Of a stretch of DNA of 5,527 nt, positions 1-5,527 are shown in pieces. Position 1 is the stretch's first letter. The number at the start of each line of letters is the position of its first letter. The notes under the pieces are model-generated. The model was not told the origin of the DNA. It saw only the letters and a program-made list of their open reading frames with translations, and searched no databases. The translations under genes and the position numbers were made by a program. This DNA is from Halomonas sp. GTDB taxonomy: Bacteria > Pseudomonadota > Gammaproteobacteria > Pseudomonadales > Halomonadaceae. Location: contig SKVX01000047.1 of assembly GCA_007129225.1 (NCBI GenBank), forward strand, positions 1-5,527, in the 5' to 3' direction.

Positions 1-1105
1 CCAGGGCATCGATCAGGATTACCATGAAGATAGACTGTACCACGCTCGAGGTGGTGTGCTCGCCGACGGACTGGGCGCTGCCGCTGGCCTTGAAACCCTC
101 GAGGCAACCGATGACCGCGATCAGGAAGGCGAAGATCGGCGCCTTGCCAAGCCCCACCAGCATGTGCCGCAGGGGGATGTCACGCTGCAGGATATCGAGG
201 AACTGCGTCAGCGGGATGTCCAGCGCCAGGACGCAGACCATGGCGCCCCCCGCTATGCCGCTGAGCATGCCGATGAAGGCGAGGATCGGCAGGCTGATCA
301 TCATCGCCAGGACACGCGGCAAGACCAGCAGCTCCATGGGGCTCAACCCCTGGGCTCGCAGGGCGTCGATCTCCTCGTTGGCCTTCATCGAACCGATCTG
401 GGCGGTGAAGGCGCTTGCCGTTCGCCCGGCCAGCATGATGGCCGCCAGCAGCACGCCGAACTCACGCAGGAAAGAGTAGGCCACCAGATTGACGGTAAAG
501 ATGGTGGCGCCGAAGTCGCGCAGCACCGTGGCACCGAGGAAGGCCACGACGGCACCGACCAGAAAGGTGAGCAGGGCGACAATGGGAATGGCGTTGAGCC
601 CGGTCTGCTGGATATGGGCGACCAGGGCGGTGACACGCCACCGCCAGGGCATCATCAGCACCGCCATCAGGCTGCTCAGGGTGAGGCCAATGAAGCCGAG
701 CAGCTGGACCTGTTGCCTTGCCAGGTTTTCGACGACTCGGCCGATCTCCCCCAGGGCAACGACGGCAGGAGACCGGGTGCGAGGGGGGATAGTCGCGGAG
801 TGGGGCATGGCGCCGGCTACGGCGACCAGCAAGGCATGGCGTTCCGCAGGCTGGTCGGGCGCCCAGCTCGCCACCTCGAGCATGCGCTCCGGCCCGATCA
901 GCTCGACCAGCAGCACCGCGCCGGAAGTATCCAGCTCACCCAACTCCTCCAGGTCCAGGTCCTGCGTATCCGGGGCATGGCCACGACGCAGTAGCCCAAT
1001 GGTTTTACGGAGTCGTTGATGGTTCGGCAACGTCCAGTCACCGGTGGCGCGAAGCCTGCCGGCATCCTGTTCCAGATTGCCGGGGCGTGGAGCGGTCTGG
1101 GGCAT
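1..1105 (-). CDS. MlaE-family ABC transporter permease with N-terminal STAS-like domain (partial, C-terminus beyond window)
   Basis: Inner-membrane permease of the MlaE/YrbE family, which together with an MlaF-type ATPase and an MCE (MlaD-type) protein moves phospholipids or other hydrophobic compounds across the envelope. The window shows 368 residues read without a stop. Residues about 15-100 form a STAS-like domain, with the characteristic segment LDTSGAVLLVELI at 58-70. The permease domain follows from about residue 120. It has hydrophobic segments near 137-155, 172-195, 211-228, 262-295 and 320-336. It also carries the family signature GRTASAFTAQIGSMKANEE (227-245) followed by IDALRAQGLSP. 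By family length only about 10 residues should be missing. The ATG at 1105 has a weak upstream AGGCGA; an in-frame TTG at 1141 is a possible alternative start. The gene is co-directional with the upstream IclR-type gene but 150 bases away, with a possible promoter between. Partner genes (ATPase, MCE protein) are expected past the left edge. The transported substrate cannot be read from this protein. Confidence 0.93.
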   Translation of the reverse strand, partial: MPQTAPRPGNLEQDAGRLRATGDWTLPNHQRLRKTIGLLRRGHAPDTQDLDLEELGELDTSGAVLLVELIGPERMLEVASWAPDQPAERHALLVAVAGAMPHSATIPPRTRSPAVVALGEIGRVVENLARQQVQLLGFIGLTLSSLMAVLMMPWRWRVTALVAHIQQTGLNAIPIVALLTFLVGAVVAFLGATVLRDFGATIFTVNLVAYSFLREFGVLLAAIMLAGRTASAFTAQIGSMKANEEIDALRAQGLSPMELLVLPRVLAMMISLPILAFIGMLSGIAGGAMVCVLALDIPLTQFLDILQRDIPLRHMLVGLGKAPIFAFLIAVIGCLEGFKASGSAQSVGEHTTSSVVQSIFMVILIDAL

Positions 1106-1156
1106 CGCGTGTCGCCTGTCATTCCCTGGAGTTGGCTGCAATGGCGCTGAGATATC

Positions 1157-1186
1157 ACTATACCCTTATGCAGCAGGGGGTAACAG
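1157..1186 (-). promoter_or_regulatory. Candidate sigma70-type promoter for the MlaE-like gene
   Basis: On the minus strand a -10 hexamer TATAGT (1162-1157, five of six consensus bases) lies 18 bases after CTGTTA (1186-1181, three of six). The predicted start near 1150 would leave a 5' leader of about 45 bases before the ATG at 1105. The -35 element is weak, so the call rests mainly on the -10 element and on its position in a 150-base gap between functionally unrelated genes. Confidence 0.4.
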
Positions 1187-1255
1187 CTCGCGCCAGGCCA
1201 GTTCCGCCACGGTCAGGTCCTGCGACCTCCTGAACCAGCGTGCCGGTGGCTGTCG

Positions 1256-2065
1256 TTAGCCACCGTGCTGGAGTTCACCCAGAATCTGCTGCGCCACCTG
1301 CTTCAATCTTGGCCCCAGATTCTCGACCAGCACCTGATGGCTGAGGCGGTGGGAGGCGCCCCCGCAGTTGATCGCCATGACTTCTGCACCATCCTCGAGG
1401 ATCAGCGGCGTGGCCACCGCGCTGATCTGCGACTGCCAGTCGCCTTCGGAGAGGCAGAAGCCATGGCGGTCGTAATCCTCCTGGCTTCGCCGGATATCGG
1501 CTTCCAGGGCCGGCCAGTCGCTGCCGTGAAGCTCGGCGAGTTCGGCCAGCACGGCATTGCGCCGGGCAGAGGGCAGGCCACATAGCCAGGCACGACCGAT
1601 CGCCGTCGTCGCCATGGGCAGGCGTGAGCCTACGTCGAGACGCATGATCAGCGGGCCACTGCCGTGGCAGCTTTCGATATACATCATCGAAGTCTTGTCA
1701 GCGGCCCCCAGGCTGACATTGCAGTCCGTGGCTTCTGCCAGCTGCTGCATGAAGGGGCGGGCGATTTCGCGAATGCCCTGGTTGGCCAGGAAGCGGTATC
1801 CCAGTGCGAGGATGCCGGGGCCGAGGCGGTACTTCTCCAGCCGGGTGTTGTGCTTGAGGTAGCCGAGCTGTGTCAGCGTATAGGTCAGCCGCGACACCGT
1901 GGGGCGTGGAATGCCGGTGCGACTGGAAAGTTCGGCATTGCCCAGGTACTCCTCACCGGCGCCGAAGGCACGCAGGAGCTCGAGTCCACGGGCCAAGGCG
2001 GTGACAAAGTTGCGATCCTTGACCGGAGCGGCCTGGTCATCATCCAGAGGGGCTGGCTTGTTCAT
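1256..2065 (-). CDS. IclR-family transcriptional regulator (PcaU/PobR/PcaR-like)
   Basis: DNA-binding regulator of 269 residues, the usual IclR-family length. The N-terminal winged helix-turn-helix covers about residues 20-81, with the recognition helix around RPTVSRLTYTLTQLGYL (54-70) and the wing near TRLEKYRLG (74-82). The C-terminal effector and dimerisation domain covers about 95-262 and includes the family-typical MATTAIGRAWL (151-161) and GDWQSQISAVATP (208-220). This wording is closest to PcaR/PcaU/PobR regulators of aromatic and 3-oxoadipate catabolism. I chose the ATG at 2065 because AGGGA lies about 8 bases upstream and IclR proteins usually have a short variable lead before the helix-turn-helix. 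An in-frame ATG at 2155 would add 30 arginine-rich residues and has no convincing ribosome site. The gene lies 96 bases after the thiolase gene on the same strand, so it probably controls that operon and perhaps itself. The effector is unknown; a pathway acyl-CoA or dicarboxylate is a reasonable guess. Confidence 0.93.
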   Translation of the reverse strand: MNKPAPLDDDQAAPVKDRNFVTALARGLELLRAFGAGEEYLGNAELSSRTGIPRPTVSRLTYTLTQLGYLKHNTRLEKYRLGPGILALGYRFLANQGIREIARPFMQQLAEATDCNVSLGAADKTSMMYIESCHGSGPLIMRLDVGSRLPMATTAIGRAWLCGLPSARRNAVLAELAELHGSDWPALEADIRRSQEDYDRHGFCLSEGDWQSQISAVATPLILEDGAEVMAINCGGASHRLSHQVLVENLGPRLKQVAQQILGELQHGG

Positions 2066-2113
2066 GGGAGTTCCCTGTGGCGAGATCGTTGCGCGGAGTA
2101 TCGCATATTGACC

Positions 2114-2144
2114 CGGACCGGTCCGCACGCGGCGCCGGGCCCGG
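2114..2144. repeat. Two GC-rich perfect palindromes between the thiolase and iclR-type genes
   Basis: CGGACCGGTCCG (2114-2125) is a perfect 12-bp palindrome, and CCGGGCCCGG (2135-2144) is a perfect 10-bp palindrome a few bases away. They occupy the 96-base gap (2066-2161) between the thiolase stop and the regulator start. There is no T-run on either strand after them, so they do not look like an intrinsic terminator. They could form RNA hairpins that lower read-through into the regulator gene or slow mRNA decay, or be an operator, or simply reflect high GC content. Confidence 0.4.
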
Positions 2145-2161
2145 GGCGTTTCCATGGGGCC

Positions 2162-3370
2162 TCAGGCATCGAGGCGCTCGATGATGGTCGCAATGCCCTG
2201 GCCGACGCCGATGCACATGGTGACAAGCGCGTATCGGCCTCCCGTGGTTTCCAGCTGGCGCAGGGCGGTGAGCGCCAGGCGGGCGCCGGACGCGCCGAGA
2301 GGGTGGCCGATGGCGATGGCACCGCCATTGGCATTGAGGCGAGTGTCGTCGGGGGCGAGGCCGAGCTGCTTGACGCAACCGAGCACCTGGACGGCGAATG
2401 CCTCGTTGATCTCGATCACGTCCATCTGGCCGAGGGTCAGCCCGGCCCGTTCCAGCGCCTTGCGACTGGCCGGCACCGGACCGAGCCCCATGATCCGGGG
2501 CGGTACGCCGGCCACGGCGCTGGCGACGATCCGCGCCCGCGGGGCGACTCCCGCGCGCTCGCCGGCGGCCCGGCTACCAACGATGAGGGCGGCGGCGCCG
2601 TCGTTGAGCCCGGAGGCGTTGCCGGCGGTGACCACGCCGCCCTCGAACAGCGCCCCCAGCCTGCCCAGCTTGTCGGCGTCGGTACCCGGGCGCGGGTGCT
2701 CGTCCTTCTCGACCACCATCGGGGGGAGCTTGCGGCCCTGGGGTACCTCGATGGCGAGCAACTCGGCATCGTAGAAGCCGCGGTCGAGGGCCTCGGCATA
2801 GCGTGCCTGGGAGCGGGCGGCAAAGGCGTCGCTGGCGTCACGGCCAATGCCGAGATCACTGGCGACGTTGTCGGCGGTCTCGGGCATGCTATGGCTACCG
2901 AACTCACGGGCTATCCAGGGGTTGGGGAAGCGCGCGCCGATCACGGTGTCGTACATCGGCTGGTTGCGGGCGAAGGCCGACTCCGCCTTGCCCAGCACGT
3001 AGGGTGCACGGGACATGGACTCCACGCCCCCGGCCAGGAAGAGATCGCCTTCGCCGAGGCGAGTGGCCCGCGCTGCGTCGACCATAGCCGCCAGGCCGCT
3101 ACCGCACAAGCGGTTGACCGTCTGGGCCGCTACCTCGACGGGCAGGCCGGCCAGCAGGCCCGCATGGCGCGCCACGTTGCGCGAGTCCTCGCCGGCCTGG
3201 TTGGTACAGCCGGCCAGCACCTCTTCATAGGCATCGGCGGCGAAGGCGTTGCGCTCGACCAGGACCTTCAGCACTTGACCGAGGAGATCGTCTGGGCGCA
3301 CCGCGGCAAGGCCGCCGCCATGGCGGCCGAAGGGGGTGCGCAGCCCGTCATAGATATAGGCGTCATACAT
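2162..3370 (-). CDS. pcaF: 3-oxoadipyl-CoA thiolase-type acetyl-CoA acyltransferase (PcaF/PaaJ/DcaF-like)
   Basis: Cytoplasmic degradative thiolase of 402 residues that cleaves a 3-oxoacyl-CoA with CoA. The closest family is 3-oxoadipyl-CoA thiolase, which yields succinyl-CoA and acetyl-CoA. The nucleophile Cys89 lies in NRLCGSG. NEAF is at 322-325, His356 in the GGAIAIGHPLGASGAR block, and Cys386 in MCIGVGQG, so all catalytic elements are present and normally spaced. The segments CTNQAGEDSRNVAR and GGVESMSRAPYV are typical of the PcaF/PaaJ group rather than of simple acetoacetyl-CoA thiolases. The ATG at 3370 is preceded by GGAG (3383-3380) at a 9-base spacing; an in-frame TTG at 3397 would add nine residues and overlap the upstream stop region. 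It starts 23 bases after the hydroxyacyl-CoA dehydrogenase gene, so the two are almost certainly one transcript. PcaF, PaaJ and DcaF cannot be separated by reading alone, so the symbol states the family. The neighbours favour a dca-like (dicarboxylate) role. Confidence 0.93.
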   Translation of the reverse strand: MYDAYIYDGLRTPFGRHGGGLAAVRPDDLLGQVLKVLVERNAFAADAYEEVLAGCTNQAGEDSRNVARHAGLLAGLPVEVAAQTVNRLCGSGLAAMVDAARATRLGEGDLFLAGGVESMSRAPYVLGKAESAFARNQPMYDTVIGARFPNPWIAREFGSHSMPETADNVASDLGIGRDASDAFAARSQARYAEALDRGFYDAELLAIEVPQGRKLPPMVVEKDEHPRPGTDADKLGRLGALFEGGVVTAGNASGLNDGAAALIVGSRAAGERAGVAPRARIVASAVAGVPPRIMGLGPVPASRKALERAGLTLGQMDVIEINEAFAVQVLGCVKQLGLAPDDTRLNANGGAIAIGHPLGASGARLALTALRQLETTGGRYALVTMCIGVGQGIATIIERLDA

Positions 3371-3393
3371 GGGAGTCTTCTCCGGTCTTGGGC

Positions 3394-4944
3394 TCAAGGG
3401 GTGGTCAGCGGCAGGCCGAGGGTGGCGCGCCGGCGCAGCCAGGGGCTGGCCCGGTAGCGGGGGTCACCGGTGGCGGCGAGCAGGTTGTCGAGGATGGTGA
3501 GTATCCGGCGGCTGCCGTAATGGTCACCCATGGCCAGCGGCCCGTGGGGATAGCCCAGCCCCAGTTCCACGGCACGGTCGATGGTGTCGGGGGTTGCCAC
3601 GCCCTGCTGGGCGATGTCGCTGCCGACGTTGACGATGCAGGCCACCACCCGCTGCAGCACGAAGCCGTTGCTGTCATTGAAGGCGCTGACCGGTATGCCG
3701 TCGTGGCCGAGCAGGGCCATGGCGGCGTTGCGGTAATCGGCAAGGGTGGCCGGCGTGGTCATCAGGCTGCGGCGTTTGTCGAGGCCGGCCAGCAGATCTA
3801 CTGCCACGCAGCGTTCTGCCGGCAGGCCCAGGCGCAGGGCACAGGCTGTGGCATCCTCGCCCAGCGGCGCCACAAGGCAGAGCGCGTCCGGCGATGGCTC
3901 CGGGCCGCTCTCCAGCGTCCAGCCCGCGCTGCGTACCAGTTCGGCGAGCTGCGCTTGAGCATCATCGGCATCGGCGCCTATCCAGACCGGGCGCGGCACG
4001 GCGTCGGGCAGTGGCGGCTCATCGGGGACCTCGGGCCTGCCGTCGACATAGGAGTAGAAGCCCTCGCCGCTTTTGCGACCCAGCAGGCCGGCGGTCAGCC
4101 GCTGGCGCGTCAGCGGTGAGGGACGGAAGCGTGGCTCCTCATAGTACTGATGGTAGATCGACTCCATCACCGCATGGGAGACATCCAACCCGGTCAGGTC
4201 GAGCAGGGTGAAGGGACCCATGCGAAAGCCGCCCTGGTCGACCAGGATGCGATCGATGGTGGCATGATCGGTCACGCTCTCGCCGAGGATGCGCAGGGCC
4301 TCGGTGCCGAAGGCGCGCCCTGCGTGGTTGACCAGGAAACCCGGCGTGTCAGTGGCTCGCGCGGTGAAGTGTCCCATGGCCTTGCCCAGCGCCTCGACCC
4401 TATCGGTCACGTCGTCTGCCGTGCGCAGCCCAGGTATCACCTCGACGATCTTCATCAGCGGCACGGGGTTGAAGAAGTGGAAGCCGATGACGCGCTGAGG
4501 TTCGCGGCAGGCCGAGGCAATGGCGGTCACCGAGAGCGATGAGGTATTGGTGGCCAGCACCGCCTGGGCGTCGAGGATCTCCTCGAGTTGCTGGAACAGG
4601 GTCTGTTTTGCCTCGAGCTTTTCGACGATGGCCTCGACGACGATATCGCATCCGGCCAGGTCGGCAAGGGTTGCGGCCTCCTTGAGGCTGGCGCGGAAGC
4701 GTTCGGCGTCGGCTTCGCTCAAGCGCTGCTTCAGTACACCTCGATCCCACAAGCCCCCGATGAACTCACGCGCCTCTTCGATGGCGCCGTCGCGGAGGTC
4801 ATGCAGGTATACGGTCAGTCCGGCCTGGGCGGCAATCTGGGCGATGCCGCGGCCCATGGCGCCGGTACCGACGATGCCCAGCGTCCGGTAGGGAGGGGGC
4901 GGCGTGTCTGCTTGCGCTATCTCCTTGGACATTCCTTTCGACAT
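3394..4944 (-). CDS. paaH: 3-hydroxyacyl-CoA dehydrogenase, PaaH/DcaH type (probable 3-hydroxyadipyl-CoA dehydrogenase)
   Basis: Cytoplasmic NAD-dependent enzyme of 516 residues that oxidises a (3S)-3-hydroxyacyl-CoA to the 3-oxoacyl-CoA used by the adjacent thiolase. The Rossmann domain starts with GTGAMGRG (26-33) and has an acidic NAD-ribose ligand at Asp49. Catalytic residues match the family spacing: Ser135, His156 in GFHFFNP, Glu168 and Asn206 in PGFLVN. The first C-terminal HCDH domain covers about 200-300. A degenerate linker follows at about 315-415, then a second HCDH-like domain at about 425-512 containing LGLGYPHGPLAMGD. This two-repeat layout of roughly 500 residues is that of PaaH rather than the short FadB2/HBD form. 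The ATG at 4944 was chosen for GAGG 8 bases upstream; the ATG at 4932 has GGA directly abutting it. An ATG at 5013 lies inside the predicted -10 element, so it is unlikely. The first 18 residues are a short variable lead. It is the first gene of the minus-strand operon. Confidence 0.94.
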   Translation of the reverse strand: MSKGMSKEIAQADTPPPPYRTLGIVGTGAMGRGIAQIAAQAGLTVYLHDLRDGAIEEAREFIGGLWDRGVLKQRLSEADAERFRASLKEAATLADLAGCDIVVEAIVEKLEAKQTLFQQLEEILDAQAVLATNTSSLSVTAIASACREPQRVIGFHFFNPVPLMKIVEVIPGLRTADDVTDRVEALGKAMGHFTARATDTPGFLVNHAGRAFGTEALRILGESVTDHATIDRILVDQGGFRMGPFTLLDLTGLDVSHAVMESIYHQYYEEPRFRPSPLTRQRLTAGLLGRKSGEGFYSYVDGRPEVPDEPPLPDAVPRPVWIGADADDAQAQLAELVRSAGWTLESGPEPSPDALCLVAPLGEDATACALRLGLPAERCVAVDLLAGLDKRRSLMTTPATLADYRNAAMALLGHDGIPVSAFNDSNGFVLQRVVACIVNVGSDIAQQGVATPDTIDRAVELGLGYPHGPLAMGDHYGSRRILTILDNLLAATGDPRYRASPWLRRRATLGLPLTTP

Positions 4945-4972
4945 GGCGTCGTCCTCTCGAATCATGTTTGCT

Positions 4973-4999
4973 GTTCCGCTTCGCGAAACATCGTTTCGT
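4973..4999. promoter_or_regulatory. Candidate operator: three 7-bp half-sites at 10-bp periodicity
   Basis: On the plus strand GTTCCGC (4973-4979), GCGAAAC (4983-4989) and GTTTCGT (4993-4999) are alternately oriented copies of one motif, each separated by 3 bases, so each starts one helical turn after the last. The outer-left pair is a 17-bp palindrome with one mismatch per arm. The right pair contains the perfect inverted repeat CGAAAC-ATC-GTTTCG (4984-4998). The array lies just downstream of the predicted start of the dehydrogenase-thiolase operon, where bound protein would block that transcript. IclR-type PcaU is known to bind an array of 10-bp repeats. GAAAC-N3-GTTTC also matches the PsrA consensus. 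Which protein binds is not decided by the sequence. Confidence 0.55.
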
Positions 5000-5011
5000 T
5001 TATTGACTGCC

Positions 5012-5040
5012 ATCCTAGGCTATGCAAGAGTGCCTGACAA
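5012..5040 (-). promoter_or_regulatory. Predicted sigma70-type promoter of the dehydrogenase-thiolase(-regulator) operon
   Basis: On the minus strand TTGTCA (5040-5035, five of six consensus bases) is followed by exactly 17 bases and TAGGAT (5017-5012, four of six). The predicted start near 5005 gives a 5' leader of about 60 bases before the ATG at 4944, and the half-site array at 4999-4973 falls within its first 35 bases. This is the best promoter match I find in the divergent intergenic region. I find no equally good promoter on the plus strand for the acyl-CoA dehydrogenase; CTGACA (5034-5039) with GATTCT 16 bases later is a weak option that would overlap this one. Confidence 0.55.
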
Positions 5041-5130
5041 CCAAGTGCGGTCTTTGATTCTGCTTAGCGAAATAAGGACAGATGAGCCTGACGAATTCAA
5101 GGGTATCTCGTCCAGACCAACCGCCTTTTT

Positions 5131-5141
5131 CCTCATGAGGA
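5131..5141 (+). promoter_or_regulatory. Ribosome binding site of the acyl-CoA dehydrogenase, inside a 10-bp palindrome
   Basis: GAGGA (5137-5141) lies 6 bases before the ATG at 5148 and fixes that start. The same bases form the right arm of the perfect palindrome CCTCATGAGG (5131-5140). The palindrome is too short for a stable hairpin with a loop, so masking of the ribosome site is only a possibility. An ATG at 5143 meets a stop after one further codon. Confidence 0.6.
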
Positions 5142-5147
5142 CATGTC

Positions 5148-5527
5148 ATGATTCGCGATACTGAACTCCTCGATCAGCTGATCGATACCATTTCCCGCTT
5201 CGTACGCGAGCGCCTGATACCCAACGAGGCGCGGCTGGCAGAAGACGATGCCGTGCCGCCCGAGCTGCTCCAGGAGATGAAGGAGATGGGGCTGTTCGGC
5301 CTGTCGATCCCGGAGGAGTACGGCGGCCTGGGCCTGACCATGGAGGAAGAGGCGCTGGTGGCGATGGAGATCGGCAAGACCTCGCCGGCCTTCCGCTCGG
5401 TATTCGGCACCAATAACGGCATCGGCGCCCAGGGCATCCTGATCGATGGCACACCGGAGCAGAAGGCGAAATACGTGCCTCGCCTGGCCACCGGTGAACT
5501 GCTCAGTTCCTTCTGCCTGACCGAGCC
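5148..5527 (+). CDS. Acyl-CoA dehydrogenase (partial, N-terminal 126 residues; DcaA-like by context)
   Basis: N-terminal third of a FAD-dependent acyl-CoA dehydrogenase, which introduces the 2,3-double bond into an acyl-CoA and passes electrons to electron-transfer flavoprotein in the cytoplasm. The visible part is the all-helical N-terminal domain, with the family motif GLFGLSIPEEYGGLGLT at 48-64 and TPEQKAKYVPRLATGE at 102-117. The window ends in FCLTEP, the start of the beta-domain segment that contacts flavin and substrate. The catalytic glutamate lies far downstream and is not visible. The ATG at 5148 has GAGGA 6 bases upstream. The gene is divergent from the PaaH-type dehydrogenase across 203 bases, and its product would catalyse the first oxidation in the same beta-oxidation round. 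With an oxoadipyl-CoA-type thiolase nearby, a dicarboxylyl-CoA (adipyl-CoA-like) substrate as for DcaA is plausible; glutaryl-CoA or ordinary fatty acyl-CoA cannot be excluded from this fragment. Confidence 0.92.
   Translation, partial: MIRDTELLDQLIDTISRFVRERLIPNEARLAEDDAVPPELLQEMKEMGLFGLSIPEEYGGLGLTMEEEALVAMEIGKTSPAFRSVFGTNNGIGAQGILIDGTPEQKAKYVPRLATGELLSSFCLTE

Noticed and set aside
56..994. A 312-codon open frame on the plus strand
   Set aside because: It is antisense to the MlaE-like permease, and its product is rich in Gln, Asp, His and Gly without domain features, as expected from the complement of hydrophobic codons.
1201..1207. Second copy of the heptamer GTTCCGC between the regulator and permease genes
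   Set aside because: It has no partner half-site at 10 bp on either side, and a single GC-rich heptamer can occur by chance.
1211..1232. Inverted repeat (minus strand TCAGG...CCTGA, also AGGTC-GCAG-GACCT) after the regulator gene as a terminator
   Set aside because: The stem is only 5 bp and no T-run follows on the minus strand, so it does not meet the usual pattern of an intrinsic terminator.
2066..2155. 30-residue N-terminal extension of the regulator from an ATG at 2155
   Set aside because: There is no ribosome binding site before 2155, the added residues are Arg-rich and unlike IclR N-termini, and 2065 has AGGGA at suitable spacing.
1664..3457. A 597-codon open frame on the plus strand across the regulator and thiolase genes
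   Set aside because: It is antisense to two clearly recognisable genes. Its product is a Gly/Ala/His/Arg-rich sequence with no recognisable domain, and long antisense frames are normal in GC-rich DNA with strong third-position bias.
5003..5008. Plus-strand TTGACT as a -35 box for the acyl-CoA dehydrogenase
   Set aside because: No acceptable -10 hexamer is found 16-18 bases downstream, around 5025-5032.
3388..5037. Several plus-strand open frames of 100-240 codons
   Set aside because: They lie antisense to the PaaH-type dehydrogenase, whose catalytic motifs run intact along the whole opposite strand; none has family features of its own.

Overview
The window is about 5.5 kb of GC-rich, densely coding bacterial DNA. 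It has strong G/C preference at third codon positions, Shine-Dalgarno sites of the GGAG/GAGGA type, and gene families typical of a metabolically versatile Gram-negative gammaproteobacterium. A Halomonas-like or Pseudomonas-like host fits the gene content and protein style, but this is inference from reading alone. No RNA gene, CRISPR array, insertion sequence or phage gene is visible, and no stretch longer than about 205 bases lacks a gene.

Layout from right to left on the minus strand: a PaaH/DcaH-type 3-hydroxyacyl-CoA dehydrogenase (4944-3394), then after 23 bases a PcaF/PaaJ/DcaF-type 3-oxoadipyl-CoA thiolase (3370-2162), then after 96 bases an IclR-family regulator of the PcaU/PobR/PcaR kind (2065-1256). 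After a further 150 bases with a possible separate promoter comes an MlaE-family ABC transporter permease with an N-terminal STAS-like domain (1105 to beyond position 1, C-terminus cut off). To the right, on the plus strand and divergent from the dehydrogenase, is the start of an acyl-CoA dehydrogenase gene (5148 to beyond 5527).

The acyl-CoA dehydrogenase, hydroxyacyl-CoA dehydrogenase and oxoadipyl-CoA-type thiolase are three of the four enzyme steps of one beta-oxidation round. The nearest known arrangement by content is dicarboxylate (adipate-type) beta-oxidation, as in the dca genes of Acinetobacter, ending in acetyl-CoA and succinyl-CoA. The enoyl-CoA hydratase and the CoA-activating enzyme are not in the window and may lie beyond its right end. 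The MlaE-like permease belongs to a different process (lipid trafficking across the envelope) and probably heads its own operon running off the left end.

The most interesting non-coding part is the 203-base divergent intergenic region (4945-5147). It holds a good sigma70-type promoter for the minus-strand operon. Just downstream of the predicted transcription start are three related 7-bp half-sites spaced exactly 10 bp apart in alternating orientation. This fits an operator either for the local IclR-type regulator or, since two of the half-sites form GAAAC-N3-GTTTC, for a PsrA-type fatty-acid sensor. I do not see a wholly new system; this is a catabolic cluster with a testable control region.
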